From contig UQPB01000033.1 of the NCBI GenBank assembly GCA_900542835.1, positions 1 to 37,467 on the forward strand: a DNA stretch of 37,467 nt, in the 5' to 3' direction. Shown here piece after piece: positions 1 through 7,307 of this stretch (positions within the stretch are counted from its first letter, which is position 1; every line of letters starts with the position of its first letter). The DNA comes from an uncultured Pelosinus sp. Its GTDB lineage: Bacteria > Bacillota > Negativicutes > Sporomusales > Acetonemataceae. The notes beneath the pieces were generated by a model. It did not search any database and was not told the DNA's origin. It worked only from the letters and a program-made list of their open reading frames with translations. A program made the translations under genes and the position numbers.

Positions 1-110
1 TGGTTGCACTGCCGACGATGTTCCTTGTCATCTTTGTCTTTATGATCGCGACTTCTGCGCTTCATAAAGCTTTCCCGGCACCTGCCGAGGGCGAGGAAGA
101 CGAAGACTGA
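1..110 (+). CDS. C-terminal end of a membrane protein (partial)
   Basis: The third forward frame is open from the left edge (first full codon at base 3) to a TGA at 108-110. It encodes about 35 residues: a hydrophobic stretch (LPTMFLVIFVFMIATSA) followed by a short acidic tail rich in Glu and Asp. This fits the last transmembrane helix and cytoplasmic tail of a transporter-like protein. A strong hairpin terminator follows 20 bases later, which supports a real gene end. The family cannot be named from so few residues. Two organic-acid carriers follow, so a related transporter is possible, but that is only a guess from context. Confidence 0.55.
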   Translation, partial: VALPTMFLVIFVFMIATSALHKAFPAPAEGEEDED

Positions 111-129
111 TTCCCTGGAGAGCGTAACA

Positions 130-163
130 AAATCGCCGGGGTATGGCCCCGGCGATTTCCTGG
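130..163 (+). terminator. Intrinsic terminator after the partial membrane gene
   Basis: A perfect 12-bp GC-rich stem (arms 130-141 and 147-158, core CGCCGGGG/CCCCGGCG) with a 5-base loop is followed by a short, T-containing tail. It separates the upstream gene from the first carrier gene. Confidence 0.75.
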
Positions 164-315
164 TTATCATGAGTTAAGAAACTTGAGACAATACAAACTA
201 ATCAGCGTCAGCCTATCTACACAACGAAAACTGAATAGTATGATATGGAGTAATTCCTCTATTATCAGGCATTGTGGATTAGCTGCACCATTTATCATCG
301 AGGAGGAATATGCTA

Positions 316-1665
316 ATGGAAATTAGTACTGCTGCAATAGCCTCAATCATTGCGCTAGTCATCCTGGTCGCTATTAGTTGCGTAAATGAAGATCTCAACG
401 TAGGCTTTCTGGGTATAGGCTTCGCCATTGTCGTCGGCGGCCTGTTCAGCGGCCTGACCGGCGCCAAAGTTATGGCCTCGTTCCCGTTGAGCCTGTTCAT
501 GATCCTGATTGGCGTAACCTTTTTGTTCGGTATGGCCCAAACTAATGGGACAATGGAAAAACTGACAGCCTATTCGGTGCGTGTCTGCAAAGGCAATACC
601 GCTATGATTCCTGTCATTGTCTATCTGTTGACCACCTTTGTCACCACGATCGGACCTGGCAATATCGCCGGCTGCGCCCTGATGGCGCCGGTGGCGATGG
701 CAATTGCCGGCCGTGTCGGCATGCCGGCGTTTCTGATGACACTGATCGTTGTTGGCGCTGCCAACGGCGCTGCATTTTCCCCGTTTGCTCCTACCGGTAT
801 CATCTCCAACGGCATTATCGCCAAGATGGCTCCCCAGCTTGGTATTGCTCCTGAAGCGCTGAGCGGATTGGCCTGGAAGGTTCACTTCAATTCGACGGCG
901 GTACAGGGTCTGATTAATATCGGCGGCTTCTTTGTTCTTGGCGGCTGGGCCTGGATCCAGAAGCAGCGCGGCGCTACGCTCGATATTGACGAACTGGCTC
1001 CGAAACCGGAACCGTTTAACAAGCACCAATGGTTGACCCTTGGCCTGGTAGGCGTATTGATCCTGCTGGTTGTTCTTCCTGGTTTGCCTGCTATCCGGCC
1101 GTTGTTCCCGAAGGTTATCTTAAATATGCTTTCTAATGTCGGCTCGGTAGCGTTTGTTCTTTCCTGCATCCTGATGCTGACCGGTTCCGGCGACAGCAAG
1201 GCGGCCGTCAAGGTTATGCCTTGGGGCGTTATCATGATGGTTTGCGGCGTGTCTGTCCTGATTGACGTAATGGACCAAGCCGGCGGCCTCAATGCAATGG
1301 TCAAATTGCTCGGTACGGTAGCCGGACCGACGACGGCTAACTTCTGGCTGGCGTTAATTACCGGTCTGATCTCCGCTTACTCGAGCTCTTCCGGCGTGGT
1401 TATGCCGATGTTCCTGCCGATGGTTCCCGGTCTTATCCAGGAAATCGGCGGCGGCAACCCGGTTGCGTTTATCTCGACCATCAATGTTGGTTCGCACGTA
1501 GTTGACACTTCGCCGTTGTCCACGCTGGGCGCGCTTTGCATCGCTTGCGCCGGCGACCATGAGGATAAGGCGAAACTGTTCCGCAACCTGTTGATGTGGG
1601 GCCTGTCGATGGCTGTTGTCGGCGCGGTCGTCTGCTACATTGCTTTCGGTTTGCTCGGACTGTAA
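316..1665 (+). CDS. MatC-like dicarboxylate carrier, copy 1
   Basis: A 449-residue polytopic membrane protein with about 11-12 hydrophobic segments. It resembles the MatC N-terminal/SLC13-like ion-transporter superfamily, whose members carry di- or tricarboxylates such as malonate, malate or succinate. Family-type hairpin motifs are visible: TTIGPGNIAG (about residues 110-119), SPFAPTG (155-161), SAYSSSSGVVMP (about 354-365) and DTSPLSTLG (397-405). The two Ser/Thr-Pro motifs sit where the substrate-binding hairpins lie in this superfamily. There are two in-frame ATGs, at 310 and 316. The AGGAGG at 301-306 lies 9 bases before 316 but only 3 before 310, and starting at 316 makes the protein exactly as long as copy 2. 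The substrate cannot be read from sequence. The downstream CoA transferase suggests uptake of an acid that is then activated to a CoA ester. Confidence 0.85.
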   Translation: MEISTAAIASIIALVILVAISCVNEDLNVGFLGIGFAIVVGGLFSGLTGAKVMASFPLSLFMILIGVTFLFGMAQTNGTMEKLTAYSVRVCKGNTAMIPVIVYLLTTFVTTIGPGNIAGCALMAPVAMAIAGRVGMPAFLMTLIVVGAANGAAFSPFAPTGIISNGIIAKMAPQLGIAPEALSGLAWKVHFNSTAVQGLINIGGFFVLGGWAWIQKQRGATLDIDELAPKPEPFNKHQWLTLGLVGVLILLVVLPGLPAIRPLFPKVILNMLSNVGSVAFVLSCILMLTGSGDSKAAVKVMPWGVIMMVCGVSVLIDVMDQAGGLNAMVKLLGTVAGPTTANFWLALITGLISAYSSSSGVVMPMFLPMVPGLIQEIGGGNPVAFISTINVGSHVVDTSPLSTLGALCIACAGDHEDKAKLFRNLLMWGLSMAVVGAVVCYIAFGLLGL

Positions 1666-1684
1666 TTCATCCAGGTAGCTCGGG

Positions 1685-1720
1685 GAATAGGAAGACGCTG
1701 TCTTCCTATTCTTTTATTTA
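1685..1720 (+). terminator. Intrinsic terminator after carrier copy 1
   Basis: A perfect 12-bp stem (1685-1696 with 1700-1711), a 3-base GCT loop and a T-rich tail (1711-1719). Copy 2 therefore appears to be transcribed separately. Confidence 0.85.
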
Positions 1721-2048
1721 TGTCACGAATTTTGTGTAAAAAAGCAGAAAAAAGTGATGCGAAAAAAGGAGTTAGGCAAGGCCTTAGCGAATAAAATACA
1801 ACACACATAAAAGTTGTTCTATTGATAATTTTCAGAAGAATCTATATTTACATAATTGATATAATTGTGTAAAATAGAAAAGTGAGAGGGGGGATGCCGG
1901 TGCCAATCTGCAGGCAGACAGATCGCAGTAGTCATTGCTAATAACAACTTATGCTGACAGCCGAACTGCCGAATGAGGGTAAGGACAAGACGCAAAGCTG
2001 GCCATTACAGAAGCATGAAAATTGAATGAGTTGAGGAGGAACGCTCGT
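1721..2048 (+). other. AT-rich leader of carrier copy 2
   Basis: There is no convincing gene in this 328-bp gap. The first half is AT-rich and ends in an extended -10 promoter (1857-1865). The transcribed half (about 1873-2048) is more GC-rich and has a short hairpin with TCTGC/GCAGA arms near 1908-1919. It also carries the string GACGCAAAGC at about 1988-1998, which recalls the core of the cyclic-di-GMP-I riboswitch. The rest of that riboswitch fold is not evident by eye, so this is only a long leader of unknown function. Confidence 0.5.
1857..1865 (+). promoter_or_regulatory. Extended -10 promoter for carrier copy 2
   Basis: TGATATAAT combines the TGn extension with a perfect TATAAT hexamer (1860-1865). 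No good -35 hexamer lies 17 bases upstream, which is acceptable for an extended -10 promoter. The same nine bases recur before the CoA-transferase gene. Confidence 0.5.
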
Positions 2049-3398
2049 ATGGAATTGTCAATGGCTGCAATTATGTCAATTGTCGCATTAGTCATCGTTG
2101 TAATTATCAGTTGCGTTAACGAAGATTTGCACGTAGGTTTCCTGGCTGTCGCATTTGGTATCATTGTTGGTGGCATCTGGGGCGGGGTAACCGGTGCCAA
2201 GGTATTGGGCTATTTCCCTGTTGGCTTATTTATGATCCTGGTTGGCGTTACGTTCTTCTTTGGTATGGCCCAGACGAATGGGACGATGGAGAAATTAACC
2301 GCCTATTCTATCCGTGTTTGCAAAGGCAACACCGCAATTGTTCCGTTTATCGTGTTTGTGCTGACAACGTTTGTCACCACAATCGGACCGGGCAACATCG
2401 CCGGCACGGCTTTAATGGCGCCGGTAGCCATGGCGATTGCCACCCGTATCGGTATGCCGGCCTTCCTGATGACCCTGGTTGTCGTTGGTGCGGCCAATGG
2501 CGCGGCCTTCTCGCCGTTTGCTCCGACCGGCATTATCTCCAACGGCATTATTGCCAAAATGGCGCCCCAATTAGGGCTGGCGACTGAAACTTTGAACGGA
2601 CTGGCCTGGAAAATCCACTTCAACTCTACGGTTGCTCAGGGTGTTGCCAATATCGGCGGCTTCTTCCTGCTGGGCGGCTGGGCCTGGATTAAAAAACAGC
2701 GCGGTGAAACGCTGAATATTGATGAACTGGCTCCGAAACCGGAACCGTTTGATAAGCACCAATGGCTGACGCTTGCGCTGGTTGGCGTCTTAATCTTGGC
2801 CATTGTTCTGCCGGGCTTGCCGATGTTCAAGGGTGCATTCCCGAAATCGCTGATGAATGTACTTTCTAATGTTGGCACCGTAGCCTTTATTTTGGCAGGC
2901 GTCATGATGCTGACCGGATCGGGCGACTCCAAAAAATCGATCAAGGTTATGCCCTGGGGCGTTATCATGATGGTTTGCGGCGTTACTGTTCTGATTGAAG
3001 TTATGGATAAAGCCGGCGGTCTCAACGCGTTTGTTAAGATCATCGGTGCAATTTCCAATCCGACCACGGTCAACGCTTCGCTGGCGCTGATTACCGGCGT
3101 CATCTCCGCCTATTCGAGTTCTTCCGGTGTGGTTATGCCGATGTTCCTGCCGATGGTTCCCGGCCTGATCCAGGAGATTGGCGGCGGCAATCCGGTCGCG
3201 CTGATTACTTCGATTAACGTCGGTTCACATTTGGTTGATACTTCGCCGTTGTCCACGCTGGGCGCGCTGTGCATTGCTTGCGCCGGCGACCATGAAGATA
3301 AGGCTAAGCTATTCCGCAACCTGCTGATCTGGGGTCTGTCAATGTCAGTTGTCGGTGCGGTTGTTTGCTACATCTTCTTCGGTATTCTCAACCTCTAA
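2049..3398 (+). CDS. MatC-like dicarboxylate carrier, copy 2
   Basis: A 449-residue paralogue of the preceding carrier. It aligns without gaps, and most residues are identical, including TTIGPGNIAG, SPFAPTG, SAYSSSSGVVMP and DTSPLSTLG. The start is the ATG at 2049, 9 bases after GAGGAGG (2033-2039); an in-frame TTG at 2022 lies upstream of that site and is unlikely. Differences cluster in the loop after residue 225 and in the segment near residues 325-345, where the tandem copies may differ in substrate or affinity. The copies also differ at many synonymous positions, so the duplication is not recent. It has its own promoter and terminator, so the two copies could be expressed under different conditions. 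Confidence 0.85.
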   Translation: MELSMAAIMSIVALVIVVIISCVNEDLHVGFLAVAFGIIVGGIWGGVTGAKVLGYFPVGLFMILVGVTFFFGMAQTNGTMEKLTAYSIRVCKGNTAIVPFIVFVLTTFVTTIGPGNIAGTALMAPVAMAIATRIGMPAFLMTLVVVGAANGAAFSPFAPTGIISNGIIAKMAPQLGLATETLNGLAWKIHFNSTVAQGVANIGGFFLLGGWAWIKKQRGETLNIDELAPKPEPFDKHQWLTLALVGVLILAIVLPGLPMFKGAFPKSLMNVLSNVGTVAFILAGVMMLTGSGDSKKSIKVMPWGVIMMVCGVTVLIEVMDKAGGLNAFVKIIGAISNPTTVNASLALITGVISAYSSSSGVVMPMFLPMVPGLIQEIGGGNPVALITSINVGSHLVDTSPLSTLGALCIACAGDHEDKAKLFRNLLIWGLSMSVVGAVVCYIFFGILNL

Positions 3399-3413
3399 GC
3401 ATTGTGCTAGCAT

Positions 3414-3450
3414 AAGGTATGCCGGATTGGTCCGGCATACCTTTATATTT
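3414..3450 (+). terminator. Intrinsic terminator after carrier copy 2
   Basis: A 13-bp perfect stem (3414-3426 with 3431-3443) closes a TTGG loop and is followed by TTTATATTT. Confidence 0.85.
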
Positions 3451-3462
3451 AGCCATATATTA

Positions 3463-3504
3463 AGTATAGAGGTATTGTCGAAAAAGCGCCAATATCTCTA
3501 TACT
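3463..3504 (+). promoter_or_regulatory. Promoter embedded in a 15-bp inverted repeat
   Basis: The arms 3463-3477 and 3490-3504 are inverted copies that differ at one position (a G-T pair if folded as RNA), with a 12-base spacer. The dyad overlaps a promoter-like pair: TTGTCG (3475-3480), 18 bases, TATACT (3499-3504). The hexamers end exactly at the repeat boundaries, as expected of an operator that blocks RNA polymerase. The target would be either the structured stretch that follows or the CoA-transferase gene. Confidence 0.45.
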
Positions 3505-3790
3505 ATGCATGGATAGATGAAAACTATAGTTGAAGGCACGCCATGAAGGACACAGAGGATGTCCGCTATGTTTCCCGCCGCGGGTCCTGGTGAACTAGAC
3601 GTTCTTTCTAGCGTTGTATCGTCCGCTCTGTAACACCGTGCCCGGCCCCTTTCCTTGCTTGCCAGACGGGAAAACTCTTGTCAGTCTGGCTGGTGTATCT
3701 GGCTCGTCTGCGTGGACGCCGTGACCGGCTCTCCTCTGCGGTTGGGCCGTCTTGGAGCAACCGTTTTTCGCAGGCGGTTTTCTGTATTTT
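3505..3790 (+). ncRNA. Candidate structured RNA or leader, function unknown
   Basis: This 286-bp stretch between the dyad promoter and the promoter of the CoA-transferase gene has no convincing reading frame. It holds a series of potential hairpins: GGACA/TGTCC (3548-3564), CCCG/CGGG near 3570-3583, CTAGA/TCTAG near 3595-3611, and GCCAGAC/GTCTGGC (3661-3690). It ends in CGGTTG/CAACCG (3739-3763) followed directly by five T residues. The second arm (AACCG, 3759-3763) could instead pair with CGGTT at 3775-3779, also before a T-rich tract, so two exclusive hairpins are possible. It matches no RNA family I recognise (not 6S, SRP, RNase P or T-box). Confidence 0.3.
3739..3768 (+). terminator. Possible terminator or attenuator of the structured stretch
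   Basis: A 6-bp stem (3739-3744 with 3758-3763) is followed by TTTTT. An alternative 5-bp stem (3759-3763 with 3775-3779) precedes a second T-rich tract ending at about 3791. The stems are short, so termination here is uncertain. Confidence 0.4.
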
Positions 3791-3821
3791 TGCGCCGCAT
3801 GCAGTAATCTTGTCCAATTTA

Positions 3822-3830
3822 TGATATAAT
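3822..3830 (+). promoter_or_regulatory. Extended -10 promoter for the CoA-transferase gene
   Basis: TGATATAAT has a perfect TATAAT (3825-3830) with the TG extension. No clear -35 hexamer is visible. It lies 67 bases before the start codon and is identical to the element before carrier copy 2, which suggests parallel expression. Confidence 0.5.
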
Positions 3831-3897
3831 AATTGTTGATACTAAATTGTGATTAATTAGTAGTATTTGGTAAGACCATGATTAGGAGGGTATTGTT

Positions 3898-5082
3898 ATG
3901 AAACCACTGCAGAATGTAGTTGTCCTCGACTTGAGCCGCGTGTTGGCCGGTCCTTATGCGAGCATGATGATGGCGGATTACGGTGCTACCATGGTAAAAA
4001 TCGAGCCGCCGAATGTCGGTGATGATTCGCGCGCTTACGGTCCGTTTGTCGGCAAGGAAAGCGCATATTTTATGAGCCTGAACCGCAATAAGCGCTCAAT
4101 GACCCTGAACCTGAAGGAACAGGCGGCTAAAGACCTGTTTAAGGAAATGGTTAAGAAAGCCGATGTGGTGCTGGAAAATTATCGTCCCGGCACAATGGAG
4201 AAATTCGGCCTTGGTTATGATGAACTGAAAAAAATTAATCCGAAAATTATTTATGCCACTTGCTCCGGCTTCGGTCAGACGGGGCCGTATGTACATAAGC
4301 CGGCTTATGATATTATTGTCCAGGCTATGGGCGGCATTATGAGTGTTACCGGACCCGAAGGCGGCGAACCGACCCGTGTCGGCGCCTCGGTCGGCGATAT
4401 TATTGCCGGTCTGTTTACCACTATTGGCGTATTAATGGCTCTGTACCATCGCCAGCGCACCGGCGAAGGCCAGCTGGTGGATGTTGGTATGCTTGATTGC
4501 CAGGTGGCGATTCTGGAGAATGCGATTTCGCGTTATCTGGTTAATGGCGTGGTTCCGCAGCCGATTGGCAATCGTCATCCGTCGATCACTCCGTTTGCCG
4601 CTTTTACAGCTAAGGATGGTCATATTATTGTTGGCGCCGGCAATGATCGCCTGTGGGAAAAGCTGTGCCACTTACTGGAGCGTCCTGATCTTTTGGCAAA
4701 TGAGCATTTTAAGACTAATTTACTGCGTACACAAAATGTCAGTGAATTGAAGGAAGCGCTTGACGCCGTGTTTAATACTAAAACGATTGACGAATGGATG
4801 ACGGCTCTGGAAGCGGCCGGCGTGCCTTGCGCGCCGATTAATACGGTCGATAAGGTCATTAACGACCCGCAGATTCAAGCCCGTGAGATGATTGTCGAGC
4901 TTGAGCATCCGGTGGCCGGTCAGATGAAAGTGCCGGGTGTGCCGATCAAGTTTTCGGCTACTCCCGGCTCGGTCGAAACGCCGGCGCCGCTGCTGGGCCA
5001 GCATACAGAAGAGTTGCTGCACGAGCTGCTGGGTTTATCCAAAGAGCAGATCGACGCACTGAGAGCCAAAAACGCCATTTAA
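3898..5082 (+). CDS. CaiB/BaiF-type (class III) CoA transferase
   Basis: A 394-residue cytoplasmic enzyme of the formyl-CoA transferase/CaiB family, which moves CoA between carboxylic acids through an aspartyl-CoA anhydride. It has the typical N-terminus (DLSRVLAGPYASMMMADYGA, then KIEPP) and the ENYRPGTMEKFGLGY segment. The candidate catalytic aspartate is Asp167 in GASVGDI, and the large domain ends in a DPQIQAREM-type C-terminal region. The full family length is present. An AGGAGGG at 3884-3890 sets the ATG at 3898. The donor and acceptor acids cannot be inferred from sequence, since the family includes oxalate, carnitine, citramalate and bile-acid enzymes. Its position after two carboxylate carriers suggests activation of an imported organic acid. 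Confidence 0.9.
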   Translation: MKPLQNVVVLDLSRVLAGPYASMMMADYGATMVKIEPPNVGDDSRAYGPFVGKESAYFMSLNRNKRSMTLNLKEQAAKDLFKEMVKKADVVLENYRPGTMEKFGLGYDELKKINPKIIYATCSGFGQTGPYVHKPAYDIIVQAMGGIMSVTGPEGGEPTRVGASVGDIIAGLFTTIGVLMALYHRQRTGEGQLVDVGMLDCQVAILENAISRYLVNGVVPQPIGNRHPSITPFAAFTAKDGHIIVGAGNDRLWEKLCHLLERPDLLANEHFKTNLLRTQNVSELKEALDAVFNTKTIDEWMTALEAAGVPCAPINTVDKVINDPQIQAREMIVELEHPVAGQMKVPGVPIKFSATPGSVETPAPLLGQHTEELLHELLGLSKEQIDALRAKNAI

Positions 5083-5090
5083 AGTCAGGG

Positions 5091-5122
5091 AGATGGGCGC
5101 GCCTGCCGCGTCCATCTTTTTA
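5091..5122 (+). terminator. Intrinsic terminator after the CoA-transferase gene
   Basis: An 11-bp stem (5091-5101 with 5107-5117, one G-T pair) with a 5-base loop and a TTTT tail. It starts 9 bases after the stop codon. Confidence 0.8.
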
Positions 5123-5137
5123 CTATCCGGAGGTAAT

Positions 5138-5686
5138 ATGAGCAAGGAAACGCCCTTTTTTTCTGAGATATCGCAAGTCCATAAAAAAAACCGTCAGGTT
5201 ATTGCCGTTGCCTTAGTATTCTTCTCACTGCTGTTGGCATGGTCTGTTCATAAGTGGTTTGTGGCGGGGATCCAGCAGCCGATCGAGATTTTTTTTAATT
5301 TGATGTTTATTGTTGTTATCATCGAGCGGGTACAGGCCTCCTATACGGTTGCGCTTACTGACAAAGGTGTTAGCGTGACAAAACAGAGCCTGTTTGGCAG
5401 CAAAGTTCATCAAGTGGATTATACGGACATTCATGGGATTTATCAGTATAAAACAGGGTTGGTCCATGTGATTAAGTTTCGCCGTACCTATCGTCTGAAT
5501 TCGGCGCTGGATAACCGGCCGGTCTGGGTGCTGGCTTATTCGGTTCCTGTGAAGGACGGCAAGCTGGAGAATCGACGGATCTATTTCAAAGCCAGCAATG
5601 AGCTGCTGGACCGGCTGGAGGAAAAGCTGCCGGGCAGAGTCCGTTTGCAGGAAGAGCAAGTTGCCCTCCGTATACTGAAAAAATAG
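5138..5686 (+). CDS. Membrane protein with PH-like domain, function unknown
   Basis: 182 residues. The ATG at 5138 follows CGGAGGT with 4-5 bases of spacing; a longer in-frame start at 5093 would run through the preceding terminator and is rejected. Two hydrophobic segments (about residues 19-37 and 45-61) form a membrane hairpin. They are followed by a roughly 115-residue soluble part beginning YTVALTDKGVSVTKQSLFG, which resembles the beta-rich bacterial PH-like domains found behind two membrane helices. The C-terminus (about residues 150-182) is charged and probably helical. There is no catalytic motif. It lies between a terminator and a terminator, so it may be read through from upstream or have a promoter I could not find. 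Confidence 0.65.
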   Translation: MSKETPFFSEISQVHKKNRQVIAVALVFFSLLLAWSVHKWFVAGIQQPIEIFFNLMFIVVIIERVQASYTVALTDKGVSVTKQSLFGSKVHQVDYTDIHGIYQYKTGLVHVIKFRRTYRLNSALDNRPVWVLAYSVPVKDGKLENRRIYFKASNELLDRLEEKLPGRVRLQEEQVALRILKK

Positions 5687-5701
5687 CTGGGATGTTCTAT
5701 T

Positions 5702-5744
5702 CCGCCGGTTCCCCTGCTTTTGCCTGGGGAATCCGGCGGTTTTG
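5702..5744 (+). terminator. Intrinsic terminator after the PH-like gene
   Basis: The arms CCGCCGG-TTCCCC (5702-5714) and GGGGAA-T-CCGGCGG (5726-5739) pair with one bulged T and are followed by TTTT. Confidence 0.8.
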
Positions 5745-5745
5745 C

Positions 5746-5775
5746 TTGTTCAAAGGCTTAAGAACATGCTATGAT
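5746..5775 (+). promoter_or_regulatory. Promoter for trkAH
   Basis: TTGTTC (5746-5751), an 18-base spacer and TATGAT (5770-5775). The start of transcription would be near 5782, leaving a leader of about 180 bases before trkA. Confidence 0.5.
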
Positions 5776-5799
5776 AGGTATACTGTTAAACGTAGCAGC

Positions 5800-5925
5800 T
5801 TGATTGGATCCGCCTTGCGGCGGGATAAAAGCAACGGCCGGGAACCGGCGGCGTCGCCGGCGGCTTGTGTGTGCTGGTTGCGGCCATGAATCGCCGGCTA
5901 GGATCGGGTCAGGCTGCTGGGGCAT
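5800..5925 (+). other. Folded GC-rich leader of trkAH, possible riboswitch
   Basis: The roughly 180-base 5' leader can form a long-range closing stem (AGCAGC at about 5804-5809 with GCTGCT at about 5912-5917). That stem encloses an ATCCGCC/GGCGGGAT hairpin and a CCGGCG/CGCCGG hairpin. It contains GGGAACCG, then TGAATC, then TAGG in an order that loosely recalls the cyclic-di-AMP (ydaO) riboswitch, a known regulator of potassium transport genes. The conserved 3' part of that riboswitch is not evident, so this is a weak candidate. Confidence 0.25.
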
Positions 5926-5962
5926 AAACAATCTACATATTACATAGCGCGGAGGGAGTCCG

Positions 5963-7306
5963 GTGAAAATTGTCATCGTCGGCGCCGGCAAAGTGGGCTA
6001 TAGCCTGGCGCAGCGTCTGACCGAAGAAGATCATGAGGTTGTCGTTATTGAGCAGGATGAGGAACGCCGGGAAATCATTCAGTCCAGTCTTGATATCATG
6101 ACCCATTCCGGCAATGGTGCCAGTCCTAAGGTGTTGACCCGGGCCGGTGTCAATGATGCGGAAATGCTGATCGCAGTAACTGATAGTGACGAAGTCAATT
6201 TAGTTGCCTGTGTGGCGGCAAAACAGGCCGGTGTCAGCCGCACGATCGCCAGAGTGCGCAATGAAGAGTATGCCGAGCAGGACCAGGCGCTGTTTGAACA
6301 AATGCTGGGCGTAGATATGCTGATTAATCCGGAAATGGTTACCGCTCTTGAAATCAGTCATATTCTGCGTACGCCGGAAGCGCTGGACGTAGAGAACTTT
6401 GCCGGCGGGCGGGTCAAGCTGCTGGAGGTTAAAATACGCTCGAACTCACCCTATTGTTCGATACCGTTGAAAGATCTGACTCTGCCGAAGGAAATTCTTA
6501 TTGCCGGCATTATGCGGGTAAATCATATGATCATTCCTCATGGCGACGATATGCTGCTGCCTCATGACTGCGTATTTTTCGTCGGCGAGTACGAGGCGAT
6601 CAGTCAGTTTGCCAAGAAGTTTGTCGTAGAACGGTCAAAAGTGGAACGGGTATTGATTATCGGCGCCGGCCGTATCGGCAAATACCTGGCCTTACTGCTG
6701 GAAAAGAGCGGGATGAAGGTCAAGATGATTGAAAAGGAAAAAGCCCGCTGTCAAAAGGCGGCCGCTGTTTTGCAGGACAGTATGGTTTTGTGTGCCGATG
6801 GCAGCGACATGGATGTGCTGAAAGAAGAGGGTGTCAGCGAAGCCGACGCGGTAATTTGCCTGACTGATGACGACAAGCTGAATTTGCTGTTGGCGCTGCT
6901 GACCAAGCATTTGGGGGCCAAGCGGACGATTGTCCGCTTGAGCCGCAGCGAATATATCCCCTTGATTGAACAAGTCGGTGTTGATGTGGCGATTTCGCCG
7001 CGGTTACTGACGACCGGGGTCATTTTGCGGTTGGTCCGGCGCGGTGATATTGTGCATGTATCGCTGCTGGAAGGAGCTAAAGCGGAAGCGAGTGAATTCG
7101 TTGTGTCCGAACATAGTCCGCTGGTGGGAAAGGAACTGCGGCATGCACAGTTTCCGGCGCGGGCGTTGATTGGCGCGGTCGTACGGGGGCGGGAAATTAT
7201 TGTGCCCAACGGTACGACCCGGCTGCTGCCGGGAGACCGGGCAATTACCTTTATTTTGCCGGATGCCGTCAACCAGGTAATGAGTTTCTTTAAAGGCAGG
7301 ACCTGA
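5963..7306 (+). CDS. trkA: Trk potassium uptake regulatory subunit TrkA
   Basis: 447 residues, a normal length. TrkA is the cytoplasmic NAD(H)/ATP-binding gating ring of the Trk potassium channel. Two tandem RCK-N Rossmann domains are visible: nucleotide-binding loop GAGKVG at 7-12 and a second GAGRIG at 234-239. Each is followed by an RCK-C domain (about 140-222 and 365-445). The first domain also shows the acidic residue at the end of strand beta-2 (VVIEQD, Glu30). The start is GTG at 5963, after GGAGGGA (5951-5957). trkH starts one base after the stop, so the two subunits are co-translated. Confidence 0.95.
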   Translation: MKIVIVGAGKVGYSLAQRLTEEDHEVVVIEQDEERREIIQSSLDIMTHSGNGASPKVLTRAGVNDAEMLIAVTDSDEVNLVACVAAKQAGVSRTIARVRNEEYAEQDQALFEQMLGVDMLINPEMVTALEISHILRTPEALDVENFAGGRVKLLEVKIRSNSPYCSIPLKDLTLPKEILIAGIMRVNHMIIPHGDDMLLPHDCVFFVGEYEAISQFAKKFVVERSKVERVLIIGAGRIGKYLALLLEKSGMKVKMIEKEKARCQKAAAVLQDSMVLCADGSDMDVLKEEGVSEADAVICLTDDDKLNLLLALLTKHLGAKRTIVRLSRSEYIPLIEQVGVDVAISPRLLTTGVILRLVRRGDIVHVSLLEGAKAEASEFVVSEHSPLVGKELRHAQFPARALIGAVVRGREIIVPNGTTRLLPGDRAITFILPDAVNQVMSFFKGRT

Positions 7307-7307
7307 T

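Noticed and set aside
355..1029. 224-residue minus-strand frame opposite carrier copy 1
   Set aside because: Low-complexity, charged sequence with no motif; the plus strand codes for a clear membrane transporter.
1980..2010. Firm call of a cyclic-di-GMP riboswitch
   Set aside because: Only one core string matches; the rest of the consensus and its stems are not visible.
3608..3817. 69-residue minus-strand frame in the structured stretch
   Set aside because: Arg-rich and without a plausible ribosome-binding site; it more likely reflects an RNA-like or non-coding stretch. Not excluded with certainty.
5692..5889. 65-residue frame in the trkA leader
   Set aside because: It runs through a terminator and a promoter and has no ribosome-binding site.
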